Shown here piece after piece: positions 34,559 through 42,948 of a DNA stretch of 64,000 nucleotides; the first letter of the stretch is position 1, and the number at the start of each line of letters is the position of its first letter. This DNA comes from Streptomyces griseocarneus (GTDB taxonomy: Bacteria > Actinomycetota > Actinomycetes > Streptomycetales > Streptomycetaceae). The stretch covers positions 62,001 to 126,000 of the forward strand of contig PENC01000018.1 in NCBI GenBank assembly GCA_003674045.1. Direction: 5' to 3'. Below the pieces are notes generated by a model. That model had not been told where the DNA came from. It was given only the letters and a program-made list of their open reading frames with translations, and searched no databases. Both the position numbers and the translations under genes were made by a program.

Positions 34559-35563
34559 TCAGACGTTGTAGATGCCGGCCTTGTAGCGGGCGAGGTTCTG
34601 CGGGTCGCGGAAGAACTCGACGGTCCTGGCCAGACCCTGCTCCAGGGTGTGGGCGGGGGCCCAGCCGGTGGCGGCGCGGAGCCGGGACGCGTCGCAGACG
34701 AGCCGCATCACCTCGGAGTTCGCGGGCCTGACGCGCTCCTCGTCGGAGCGCACGTCGAGGTCGGTGTCCATCAGCTTGCCGATGAGGGTCACGAGGTCGC
34801 CGACGGAGATCTCCTCGCCGGTGCCGGAGTTGAAGGTGCGGCCGACCACCGCGTCGGCGGGCGCGGTGCCGACGGCGAGGAAGGCGGCGACGGTGTCCTT
34901 GACATAGCTGAAGTCACGGGTGGGGCGCAGGTCGCCGAGGGTGATGACGCGCTGGCCGGCGGCGACCTGGCCGATGACGGTGGGGATGACGGCCCGCATG
35001 GACTGGCGGGGGCCGAAGGTGTTGAAGGGCCGCAGGGTGACGACGGGGACGCCGAAGCTGGCGTGGTAGCTGTCGGCGAGACGGTCGCCGCCCGCCTTCG
35101 ACGCGGCGTACGGGGACTGGGTGTTGATGGGGTGGTCCTCGCTGATGGGCACGGTCTGCGCGGTGCCGTACGTCTCGCTGGTCGAGGTGTGCACGAGGCG
35201 GGGCACGCCCAGGTGGCGTACGGCTTCGAGGACGTTGAGGGTGCCGGTGACGTTGGTCTCCACATAGCTGTGCGGGGCGCGGTAGGAGTACGGGATCGCG
35301 ATCAGCGCGGCCAGGTGGTAGACGGCCTCGGTGCCGGTGACGAGCCCGGTGACGGAGCCGGGGTCGCGGACATCGCCGAGGACGATCTCGACGTCGTCCA
35401 GCACCTCCTGGGGCAGGGTCTCCAGCCATCCGAAGGAGGAGAAGGAGTTGTACTGCACCATGGCGCGGACCCGGTGCCCGGAGGCGACGAGCGCCTCGAC
35501 GAGGTGCGAGCCGATGAAGCCTTCCGCGCCGGTGACGGCGACGGGTGCGGGTGTGACGGACAT
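34559..35563 (-). CDS. LegB-type NAD-dependent 4,6-dehydratase
   Basis: 334 residues; ATG 35563 follows AAGGGAGA. SDR with GAEGFIGSH (14-22), the subfamily-specific QYNSFSSFGWLETLP (about 37-51), HLAALIAIPYSY, TSTSETYG, YAASKAGGD catalytic Tyr/Lys and RPFNTFGPRQS. These match LegB, the UDP- or GDP-GlcNAc 4,6-dehydratase used in legionaminic-acid-like and other deoxysugar pathways, more closely than ordinary GDP-mannose dehydratases. No LegC/LegI genes are present, so the keto-sugar must go elsewhere, perhaps to the neighbouring epimerase. Confidence 0.88.
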   Translation of the reverse strand: MSVTPAPVAVTGAEGFIGSHLVEALVASGHRVRAMVQYNSFSSFGWLETLPQEVLDDVEIVLGDVRDPGSVTGLVTGTEAVYHLAALIAIPYSYRAPHSYVETNVTGTLNVLEAVRHLGVPRLVHTSTSETYGTAQTVPISEDHPINTQSPYAASKAGGDRLADSYHASFGVPVVTLRPFNTFGPRQSMRAVIPTVIGQVAAGQRVITLGDLRPTRDFSYVKDTVAAFLAVGTAPADAVVGRTFNSGTGEEISVGDLVTLIGKLMDTDLDVRSDEERVRPANSEVMRLVCDASRLRAATGWAPAHTLEQGLARTVEFFRDPQNLARYKAGIYNV

Positions 35564-35625
35564 GAGAGAGGTCTCCCTTGTGAGCGGGCTGTGCGCGTGC
35601 CGTGAGCGGGTGCGCGAGTGGTGGG

Positions 35626-37089
35626 TCAGCGGTGCGTGGTGATCCGTCCGAGCCGGTGCGCGGCGACGGCGAGCAGCGCGGCCGCCGCGCCCGTACAGAC
35701 GACGAGCTGGACCGTGGCGGGTGCCGAGACGCGCAGGGCGCCCGCCGTCGTCTCCCCGCCCGCCGCGGCCAGGCACAGGGCGGCCGGGAGCCAGGCGACA
35801 CCGAAGGCCTGGAGCAGCAGCCCGGCCCAGAGCACGGTGCCGAGGGCGAGCAGGCCGGTGAGACGTACGGCGGTCAGCGGCGGGCCGTTGTGCCAGAGGG
35901 CGCCGGTGGCCAGGGCGAGCGCGGCGAGGGAGGCGAGGTAGACGAGCGCGCAGAAGGCGAGCACGCGGACCCCGCCGAGCAGCAGTCCCCGGGTGGTCGT
36001 GGCGCGGGTGAGCGCGGCGAGGGCCAGGCTGCGGCAGCGGTAGAGCAGCCATTCGGCGGCTCCCATGCTGAGGGTGAGCGCGATGACAGCGGCACCGGCC
36101 GTCCGGGCCCCGGGGCTGTGGCGCAGTACGTCGCCGAGCGCGGCGAGGGTGGTGAGCACCCCGCAGCCGAGGCCGAACAGGCCGTACGGCAGTGAGGCGA
36201 GGGGGGACAGCCGGGGCAGTGGCGCGTCGGCGCTTCCGGTCCTCCGGGCGCGCACGATCTCGTGGACGGCCGTCCCCGTCACCGCGGCGAGGGTGGCGAG
36301 CAGCAGGCCGATGCGTGCGGCGGCGGGCAGCGGCACGGCGAGGAGAGCGGTGCCCCCGGCCGCGGTGGGCAGCAGGGTGAGCAGCAGCAGTTTCTCGCGG
36401 CCGAGGACGAGGAGGACGGTGGCCGCGGCGAGGTAGAGGGCCTGGCCGGCGGCGAAGGAGGTGACGCCCGTGGTGCGGGGCGCGGCGAGGGTGGCGGCGG
36501 TGGCGAGCAGGGCGCCCAGCGGCGCTCCCCACTGGAGGCAGCGTCCCGCGGCGGCGCGGCCGGTGGCGAGGCGGAGGTAGGCGCGGTGGGCGAAGCCCTG
36601 GTTCCAGGCCCAGGCCACGAGGGCGGAGGCGACGAGGCCGGTGGTGCCCAGGGGCAGGCCGTAGCCGTCGCGGGTGCCGGTCATGAGGGGTGCGGCGAGC
36701 GCGTAGCCGAAGCCGGGCAGGGTGAACACGAGGGCGCGCAGGGCGAATCGGGCCGGGTGGGCCTTCCAGGGGTCGGGGCGGGGGCCGGGTTCGGGGTGGC
36801 TGCGGGGGACGCGGGCGTAGAGCTCGGCGGCGAGCTCGAAGGCGTCGGCCCGGCCGTAGCGTTCGGTGATCTGTTCGCCGGTGAGGCCGTCGGCCTCGAG
36901 CACGGCGGCTATCTCGTCGGGGTGCACGGCGACGGCGCACACCTCGGCGAGTTCCTGGGCGAGTTCGTCGATCGGGTCCGTGGCCCAGCTCGGCCGGGTG
37001 CGGGACCGGGCGGTGCCGGCCGCGGTCGCGGTCGCGAGGTCGTGGGTGGGCTCGGGTTCGTCGGGTACGAGGCGCAGTAAGCCGCTCAT
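35626..37089 (-). CDS. Polytopic membrane protein of the exopolysaccharide locus
   Basis: 487 residues, ATG 37089 overlapping the PelF-like stop by 4 nt. Soluble N-terminus to about 110, containing ITERYGRADAFELAAELYARVPR, then ten to twelve hydrophobic helices (FALRALVFTLPGFGYALAAPL onward). Coupling to the PelF-type transferase puts it where PelG, the predicted Pel flippase, lies in classical loci, but it shows no obvious PelG sequence signature. Best guess: polymer or lipid-linked sugar transporter, or a membrane anchor for the transferase. Identity uncertain. Confidence 0.75.
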   Translation of the reverse strand: MSGLLRLVPDEPEPTHDLATATAAGTARSRTRPSWATDPIDELAQELAEVCAVAVHPDEIAAVLEADGLTGEQITERYGRADAFELAAELYARVPRSHPEPGPRPDPWKAHPARFALRALVFTLPGFGYALAAPLMTGTRDGYGLPLGTTGLVASALVAWAWNQGFAHRAYLRLATGRAAAGRCLQWGAPLGALLATAATLAAPRTTGVTSFAAGQALYLAAATVLLVLGREKLLLLTLLPTAAGGTALLAVPLPAAARIGLLLATLAAVTGTAVHEIVRARRTGSADAPLPRLSPLASLPYGLFGLGCGVLTTLAALGDVLRHSPGARTAGAAVIALTLSMGAAEWLLYRCRSLALAALTRATTTRGLLLGGVRVLAFCALVYLASLAALALATGALWHNGPPLTAVRLTGLLALGTVLWAGLLLQAFGVAWLPAALCLAAAGGETTAGALRVSAPATVQLVVCTGAAAALLAVAAHRLGRITTHR

Positions 37090-38630
37090 CCGGCGTCACC
37101 TGCCGCCATCGCCATGACGGGGGTCTCGTCGGCGGTCTCCTGTGCCGTTTCCGGCTCGTGGCGCCAGGGGTGTTCGGTGACGGGCGCGCCGAGTCCGGCG
37201 AGGTCGCGGTAGATGTCGCGGAAGGCGTTGATGGTCTGGCGGAGGGTGAACTGCTCGATGACGCGGAGCCGGGCGGCCTCGCCCATGCGGGCGCGCAGCG
37301 CGTCGTCGCGCAGGAGTTTGAGGGCGGCCTTGGCCATGCTCTCGGGGTCGCGGGGCGGGACGACGAGCCCGGCGTCGCCGACGGCCTCGCACACGCCGCC
37401 GACGTCGGTGGAGACGGTGGCGCGGCCGCAGGACATGGCCTCGATGAGGGTGAAGGGGAAGCCTTCGCTGATGCTGGAGAGCATCACGACGTTGCCCGCC
37501 GCGTAGGCGTCGCGGATGTCCTCGACGCGGCCCTCGAAGACGACGGCGTCGCCGACGCCGAGTTCCGCGGCGAGCTGCTCGCAGGAGGTGCGGTAGGCCT
37601 CGCCGCCGCGGGGGGTGCCGCCGAAGAGCCGCAGCCGGGCCTCGGGGATCTCCTCGCGGACGAGGGCGAAGGCCCGGATCAGGGTCTCCAGGCCCTTGAT
37701 CGGGTCGACGCGCCCGGCCCAGCTGAGCGTCGGTGTCCCCGGCTCCGGCCCGGCGGGCGGGAAGGCGGCGGGGTCGACGCCGTTGTAGACGGTGCGGATG
37801 CGGTCGGGCGGGGTGCCGCCGTGTTCCTCCCAGCGCCGGTTGTAGCGGTTGCCGGGGGTGACGAGGGCGGCGCGCCGGTAGCTCTCGACCGCCAGCAGCC
37901 GGAACAGGCCGAGCATCAGGGCCTTGACGGGCCAGCGGTAGGGCTCGGCGCGGAAGCCGAGGTAGCGCTCGCGCAGATAGATGCCGTGCTCGGTGAGGAG
38001 GAAGGGGACGCCGTGACGGTGGTGGGCGATGAGCCCGGGCAGGGCGGCGAGTCCGCCGCTGACGGCGTGGGTGACGCCTTCGGCGGGCGGCTCGGCGGCG
38101 AGCGGGCGCAGGGCGTGTTCCAGCAGGTCGGTGGCGGTCAAGGCGTCGCGGAGGGTGGGGCGGGCGGCCGCGGTGGCCAGGTGCGGCCGGTTCCACACGC
38201 GGACGAGGGCGCGGGCGGCGGCCTCGCCCCGCAGCGCCGGGGACAGGACGCCCGCGGCGGCGTACTCGGCGAGCCGGTAGAAGGCGCGGGGGAAGTGGTG
38301 TTCCTCCGCGGGGTCGAGGAGTGCCAGCAGGAACTGTTCGTAGGCGGTGAGGAAGGAGCGGAGGGCCCGGCCGCGCGGGGCGCGGCCGGGCGGGGGCGGA
38401 CCCCACAGCGGGTAGGAGGCCACGCTCCGGACGTGGGACGGGAGTTCCCAGGCAAGGGACTCCCGTCCGGTGCCGGTCACCGCGATGATCCGGAAGTCGA
38501 CGTCGGGCATGCCCTGGACCAGCTGGTCGCACCACACGCTCACCCCGCCATGGCTGTGCGGGTAGGTCCCCTCGGTGAGCAGGGTCACCGAGGGGGTGTC
38601 GGATGCCGTTTCGGCGGGCGGTCCGTGCAT
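37086..38630 (-). CDS. pelF: PelF-type GT4 glycosyltransferase
   Basis: 514 residues from ATG 38630 with GGAG upstream. It opens with the PelF signature VTLLTEGTYPHSHGGVSVWCDQLVQGMP (about 14-41) and has the PelF-specific LTEHGIYLRERYL and ALVTPGNRYNRRWE blocks. The donor-binding half reads LSWAGRVDPIKGLETLIRAF, LFGG and the E-x7-E motif in EGFPFTLIEAMSCG. PelF is the cytosolic UDP-GalNAc-dependent polymerase of Pel polysaccharide. Here it lies second in the operon, 85 bp after the Agd3-like gene and coupled to the membrane protein. Confidence 0.92.
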   Translation of the reverse strand: MHGPPAETASDTPSVTLLTEGTYPHSHGGVSVWCDQLVQGMPDVDFRIIAVTGTGRESLAWELPSHVRSVASYPLWGPPPPGRAPRGRALRSFLTAYEQFLLALLDPAEEHHFPRAFYRLAEYAAAGVLSPALRGEAAARALVRVWNRPHLATAAARPTLRDALTATDLLEHALRPLAAEPPAEGVTHAVSGGLAALPGLIAHHRHGVPFLLTEHGIYLRERYLGFRAEPYRWPVKALMLGLFRLLAVESYRRAALVTPGNRYNRRWEEHGGTPPDRIRTVYNGVDPAAFPPAGPEPGTPTLSWAGRVDPIKGLETLIRAFALVREEIPEARLRLFGGTPRGGEAYRTSCEQLAAELGVGDAVVFEGRVEDIRDAYAAGNVVMLSSISEGFPFTLIEAMSCGRATVSTDVGGVCEAVGDAGLVVPPRDPESMAKAALKLLRDDALRARMGEAARLRVIEQFTLRQTINAFRDIYRDLAGLGAPVTEHPWRHEPETAQETADETPVMAMAAGDAG

Positions 38631-38715
38631 GAAAGTCGGTTCTCCAGAGGTGACGCGGCCTGCGGTGGCGGAGTTGACGGTGCTGCGGAGCGAGGGACGT
38701 GCTGTGTGCGGGGGG

Positions 38716-40887
38716 TCAGCGGCGCGCGGTGCCCGGCCCGTAGGGCACGGGGCGGGCGACGCCCTGGGGAACGGTGAGCGCGGTGGCGGGGGTCTGGACG
38801 GGCGCGGCGTGGCCGGTGGCCGTCGGGGCGGCGGCCGCGGAGCCGGGCACGGTGAAGGTGAGCTGTGCGCCGCCGGTGGCGGGTGAGGCCCAGCCGGAGC
38901 GCGTGCCCGCGTAGGCGGTGCCGAAGGGCGTGGTGGTGCTGCCCTGGACCTGCACGGTGCCCTCGGGGAAGGTGGCCGTGGGCTGGACGCCGTCGGGCGC
39001 GGCGATGGTGACGGCGTTGCCGATCCGGTAGGCGGTGACCTTGCCGGCGGCGACCGCGCTCTGCCACGCGGCCCGCTTGCTCAGCTCCGTGCCGATGTCC
39101 CGCATACGGAGGTTGACGACGGGCGTGCTGTCGGCGTAGAGGCCCGCGTAGTCGGCGAGGACCTTCTCCATGACCGTGTAGCCGATGCGTTCCTCGGAGA
39201 GGTTGGACTGGTGCATGAAGTGCGGCCGCGGGTCGTTGGCCAGGACGTGGCCGAGCGCGATCCGGGTCTCCAGGGGCACGATGTAGGAGCCGAAGCCGGT
39301 CTTCACGTCCAGCGGGCTCTTCAGGCAGGTGGTCGTGGTGGAGTTCTCGCAGATGCCGCTGCCGCCGTCGGCCTTCTTCGTGTAGAGCCAGTTGTACTCG
39401 TCGGTCTCCTCGGCGGCGGTCCCGGTGTTGTAGAAGATGTTCATCGGGTAGCGGGGGACGGTGAGCGTGCTGCCGACGGGGCGCTGCTGCCGTTCGCGCG
39501 AGGTGTCGCTGCCGATCCAGCGCACGCCGTTGGCCGCCAGCACCGGGGCGAGGTTGGGGTTGTCCTGGGTCTGCTGCGGGAGCATCTTGAGACCGGAGTG
39601 CTCGCCGGTCACCAGCTCGTCCCGGTCGAGGGTGAAGCCCTGCCGGGCGCCCCAGTTGAGGTTGTCGTTGATCTGGCCGTTGATGTAGGCGGCGCTGACC
39701 CACTTGGTGTTGCCGAGGAGGTCGGTCTGGCACTTCCACGGCACGACGGTGGTGTTCTGCTCACAGCCGAGGAAGGCGTGGGTGTAGGTGTGGTTGATCC
39801 ACCGGAAGGACTTCTGGTCGGCGACGAACTGCTGCAGGAGCGGGTCGGGCGCGCCGCCGTGGTCCGAGCGGTACTCCTCGCTGCCGACGCCGTTGTAGGC
39901 GAAGTCGAGGGGCAGATTGTGGCTCTGCGACCACTGCTTGGCGTACTGCGCGTCGGCGGCGGTCATGCGCAGCGAGGGGTGGTCGGGGGTGGGGTTGCCG
40001 GGGCAGTCGACGTCGCCGGGGGTGCACTTGAGCTTGGTGTCCCAGCGGTCGTCGGAGGCGAAGAGGTCGTCGACGTGGACGGCGAAGTAGTTGCGGGAGG
40101 CGCCGAGGTGGACACCCTGCGTGAGCCATTCGACGATGCCGCGGGAGACCAGCCGGAACTGCTGCTGGTACTGGTTGTAGACGAAGGTGACGACCAGCTC
40201 GTTGCGGCCGTCGTGGCTGTACTGGCCGATCAGCGAGCCGCGTCCGGTGCCGCCGGGGATCGGCGCGTCGAGGTAGCTGGTGAACGTGGCGCCGTCCGCC
40301 TGCTTGTCGAGCGGGGCCGCGAGGTAGCCCCAGCTCTCGTTCACAGCAGGATCGTTGTCCTCGAAAGGAACGTTTTTTCTCAGGTACCCGAAGGGCCCCG
40401 TGGCCCCTGCGGCGGTCACCTGCGCGGTCTTCCCGTCGAGGGTGCCGCTGTATCCGGCGTCCTGCGGGGTGTTGAGCCCGACGGCCGGGCGGGCATAGGT
40501 GTAGGCGTCGACCTGGCGTATGCCGAAGCGTTTCTCGTAGTTCGCCAGGGCCGTCATCTCCGGCGAACTCGCGCCGAAGGGGCTGTCGTTGGGCAGCACC
40601 ACGCCCTGGAACCTGGCTCTGGCTCTGCCGTCGACGGTGTCGCTGAGGAAGGCGTCGTCGATCCGGGGCCGGCCGGAGTCGGAGAGCACGACGTTGGTGT
40701 ACGGCGTTCCCGCGTCGTCGAGTTCGGCGCGTATCGCCGCGGTGGCGGGCCCGCCGTCGTCGACGACCAGGACTCGCAGATCGATTCTCGGTGTCGCGTC
40801 GGCGGCCTGTGCCCCCGCGATCGGGGCGGCCGCGGCCAGCAGGGCACCCGCAGCCCACGCTGCGGCAAGACGGGTCGTACGACCCAT
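38716..40887 (-). CDS. Agd3-like secreted GalNAc-polymer deacetylase (CE18 type)
   Basis: 723 residues; ATG 40887 follows GGGGGGAGAAATC. Signal peptide 1-29 (AGAQAAD). Residues about 35-265 form an Agd3 N-terminal/CBM87-like region (LRVLVVDDGG, FQGVVLPNDSPF, YEKRFGIRQVDAYTY). The deacetylase barrel starts at FAVHVDDLF (Asp273/274) and has the metal-ligand HTYTH (366-370), i.e. the Asp-His-His triad expected of Agd3, then GVRWIGSDTSRE and PRPHFMHQSN. A Pro/Ala beta-rich tail closes it. Agd3 partially deacetylates galactosaminogalactan in Aspergillus biofilms. First gene of the operon; exported. Confidence 0.82.
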   Translation of the reverse strand: MGRTTRLAAAWAAGALLAAAAPIAGAQAADATPRIDLRVLVVDDGGPATAAIRAELDDAGTPYTNVVLSDSGRPRIDDAFLSDTVDGRARARFQGVVLPNDSPFGASSPEMTALANYEKRFGIRQVDAYTYARPAVGLNTPQDAGYSGTLDGKTAQVTAAGATGPFGYLRKNVPFEDNDPAVNESWGYLAAPLDKQADGATFTSYLDAPIPGGTGRGSLIGQYSHDGRNELVVTFVYNQYQQQFRLVSRGIVEWLTQGVHLGASRNYFAVHVDDLFASDDRWDTKLKCTPGDVDCPGNPTPDHPSLRMTAADAQYAKQWSQSHNLPLDFAYNGVGSEEYRSDHGGAPDPLLQQFVADQKSFRWINHTYTHAFLGCEQNTTVVPWKCQTDLLGNTKWVSAAYINGQINDNLNWGARQGFTLDRDELVTGEHSGLKMLPQQTQDNPNLAPVLAANGVRWIGSDTSRERQQRPVGSTLTVPRYPMNIFYNTGTAAEETDEYNWLYTKKADGGSGICENSTTTTCLKSPLDVKTGFGSYIVPLETRIALGHVLANDPRPHFMHQSNLSEERIGYTVMEKVLADYAGLYADSTPVVNLRMRDIGTELSKRAAWQSAVAAGKVTAYRIGNAVTIAAPDGVQPTATFPEGTVQVQGSTTTPFGTAYAGTRSGWASPATGGAQLTFTVPGSAAAAPTATGHAAPVQTPATALTVPQGVARPVPYGPGTARR

Positions 40888-41766
40888 GATTTCTCCCCCC
40901 AGAACGGCGCGGCGCACCACGTGCGCCGCCGTCCGGCAATGAGCGTGCGCGCGCCACCGTCACCCGGCGCCACGGCACATCGAATAATCCCCAAGGAACG
41001 GTTCCGCCGCGGTCGCGCCTCCCCACCCGACCGCCCGCTTCTCCTGCACCCGGCGCGGACCCGTGTCCGCTGCCGATGCCGTACGGCCGGAGCCGATGCC
41101 ATACGACGGATTCCGCCGGTTCCGCGGGCGCGCCGGGCACGGTGGTGCCACGGCCTCGAAAGGCTTCGACGCCTCTCGACCGCCCAGCCATATAGTGCGC
41201 CATGCCCGAACGTCTCGCTGGCGCACTGCCGAGTAGCGCGGGCGGAATTCCCCGCGCCCTGTCCGGAATTCACTGCACCGCCACCGGCGGCCCCATGCGG
41301 TCCCGGACCCTTCGGCTCCGCCACTTCGCCCGCCGTGACCTGTGCCGACATTGGTGTGGACCGTCACGCGCCGCGCACTCCACGCCCGGCATCACAGGAG
41401 CCTCTCGAGGAACGCGGCGCGCGGAGATCGGCCGGATGACATCTGTCCGGCTTGTCTGTTGCATCCGCCAATCACTGGATACTTCCCCCACGCTTGGATC
41501 TCCGCGATGCCGCACTCCAAGATCTTTATCGGCAGCGGGAGGCAACCGGAAGCAACGATCCCCCCTCTAAGTAAGGTTGTCCTCAAAAGTTCGGAAGAAC
41601 GCTCAACCTCTCCCGGAGAATGGTCTCTTGACCGGTGCGTTCGATGCTGTGTGCCAGCTGTTCACTTCCTGTGCGCCGGCTTGGCGCGACCTGTCCGCTC
41701 TCAGCGCAGCCCGCCAGGGGCCGGAATGCTTTCCCGAACCGCCCGCCGCGGGGCAAGGTGTGCGGC
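40888..41766. other. 879-bp divergent spacer upstream of the exopolysaccharide operon
   Basis: No convincing gene on either strand. It holds the promoter of the minus-strand polysaccharide operon and that of the plus-strand epimerase gene. A perfect inverted repeat lies near its left end (listed separately). GC content falls in 41500-41620, which may be the plus-strand promoter region. Confidence 0.5.
40909..40929. promoter_or_regulatory. Inverted repeat in the leader of the exopolysaccharide operon
   Basis: GCGGCGCAC - CAC - GTGCGCCGC: perfect 9-bp arms, 22-42 bases before the Agd3-like start. Could be an operator or an mRNA hairpin; without a T-run it is not a terminator. Confidence 0.45.
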
Positions 41767-42753
41767 ATGAGGCTATTGATTCTGGGCGGAACGGAATTCG
41801 TGGGACGAGCCCTGACGGATGCGGCACTGACACGTGGCTGGGAGGTGACCGTATTCCACCGCGGCCTGCACGAGCCACCGGCGGGCGTGCGGGCTCTGCA
41901 CGGCGACCGCGTCGCGCCGGGCGGACTGGCGGCCCTGGACACCGGCGAGTGGGACGCCGTCGTGGACACCTGGTCGTCCGCGCCGACAGCCGTACGGGAC
42001 GCGGCGCGGGCTCTGGCGGGGCGGGTGGGGCGGTACGCCTACATCTCCACCGGCTCCGTGTACGCGTACCCCTCGCCTCCCGGGCGCGACGAGAGCCACC
42101 CCCTCGTGGAAGGGTCCCCGGACGCCGCCGCGATCGACTATCCGCAGGACAAGCGGGGCGGCGAGCTCGCGGTGACCGCCGCGTTCGGCGACGAGGCGTC
42201 ACTGCTGGTGCGCTCGGGGCTGATCCTCGGCCCCTGGGAGAACATAGGCCGCCTGCCGTGGTGGCTGAACCGCATCGCCCGCGGCGGCCCGGTCCTCGCC
42301 CCCGGCCCGCGCGACCTGGGGCTCCAGTTCATCGACGTACGCGACCTCGCGGCCTGGACCCTGGACGCGGTGGCGGCGGGCCTCTCCGGCCCGTACGACC
42401 TGATCAGCCCGCCGGGACACACGACGATGGGCGCCCTGCTGGACGCGTGCGCACAGGTCACCGGCTCCGACGCGGAGCTCCGCTGGACCGACCCGGAGCG
42501 CATCCTCGCCGCGGGCGTGCAGCCGTGGACGGACCTGCCGGTCTGGGTGCCGCGCGGCGAGCTCTACGACACGCTGCACCTGGGCGCGGGGGCGAAGGCC
42601 GCGGCGGCGGGCCTGCGGTGCAGGCCGGCGGAGGAGACGGTGGCCGACACGTGGGCGTGGCTGACGTCCTTGGGGGGCAAAGCCCCTCAGCGGCCGGACC
42701 GCCCGGCGCCTGGGCTGCCCCCGGACGTCGAGGCGAAGCTGCTGTCGCTCTAG
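41767..42753 (+). CDS. NAD-dependent epimerase/dehydratase-like protein
   Basis: 328 residues, ATG 41767 with AAGG upstream. Atypical SDR opening RLLILGGTEFVGRALTDAAL (2-21) and FHRG, then YAYISTGSVYAYP and DYPQDKRGGE where the catalytic Tyr/Lys pair lies as Y-x-x-x-K, and LQFIDVRDLAAWTLD. It is of the type annotated as NAD-dependent epimerase or plastid-CSP41-like reductase in Streptomyces. Substrate unknown. It starts away from the exopolysaccharide operon but could supply sugars to it. Confidence 0.85.
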   Translation: MRLLILGGTEFVGRALTDAALTRGWEVTVFHRGLHEPPAGVRALHGDRVAPGGLAALDTGEWDAVVDTWSSAPTAVRDAARALAGRVGRYAYISTGSVYAYPSPPGRDESHPLVEGSPDAAAIDYPQDKRGGELAVTAAFGDEASLLVRSGLILGPWENIGRLPWWLNRIARGGPVLAPGPRDLGLQFIDVRDLAAWTLDAVAAGLSGPYDLISPPGHTTMGALLDACAQVTGSDAELRWTDPERILAAGVQPWTDLPVWVPRGELYDTLHLGAGAKAAAAGLRCRPAEETVADTWAWLTSLGGKAPQRPDRPAPGLPPDVEAKLLSL

Positions 42754-42786
42754 CACCGCCTGCCCACAAACGGGGGGTGACGGGAT

Positions 42787-42913
42787 CCGGGGCGAAGCCC
42801 CGGGCTCAAGGGGCGCGGGGCTGTTCCGATATGCGGCTCCGCCGCGTGGGCGCGACAAGCCCCCACCGGACCCGCAGCCGCGCACGCAGCGCAAGCCGCA
42901 CCCCACTGGGCGC
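42787..42913 (+). repeat. Intergenic repeat copy A, with leading hairpin
   Basis: Begins with the hairpin CCGGGGC-GAA-GCCCCGG (42787-42803), then a core of about 75 bp from GGGCGCGGGGCTGTTCCG to the GACCCGCAGCCGCGC part. The core is nearly identical, inverted, to copy D at 61255-61332 and similar to copies B (48.2 kb) and C (57.8 kb). Lies at the 3' end of the epimerase gene, where it may also terminate transcription. Confidence 0.75.
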
Positions 42914-42948
42914 ACCGCCCCCGATAAGCGCACCACAAGGATGTCACC

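Noticed and set aside
40960..41570. Open frames on both strands in the spacer before the epimerase gene
   Set aside because: Low-complexity Arg/Ser/Gly products, no ribosome site and lower third-position GC.
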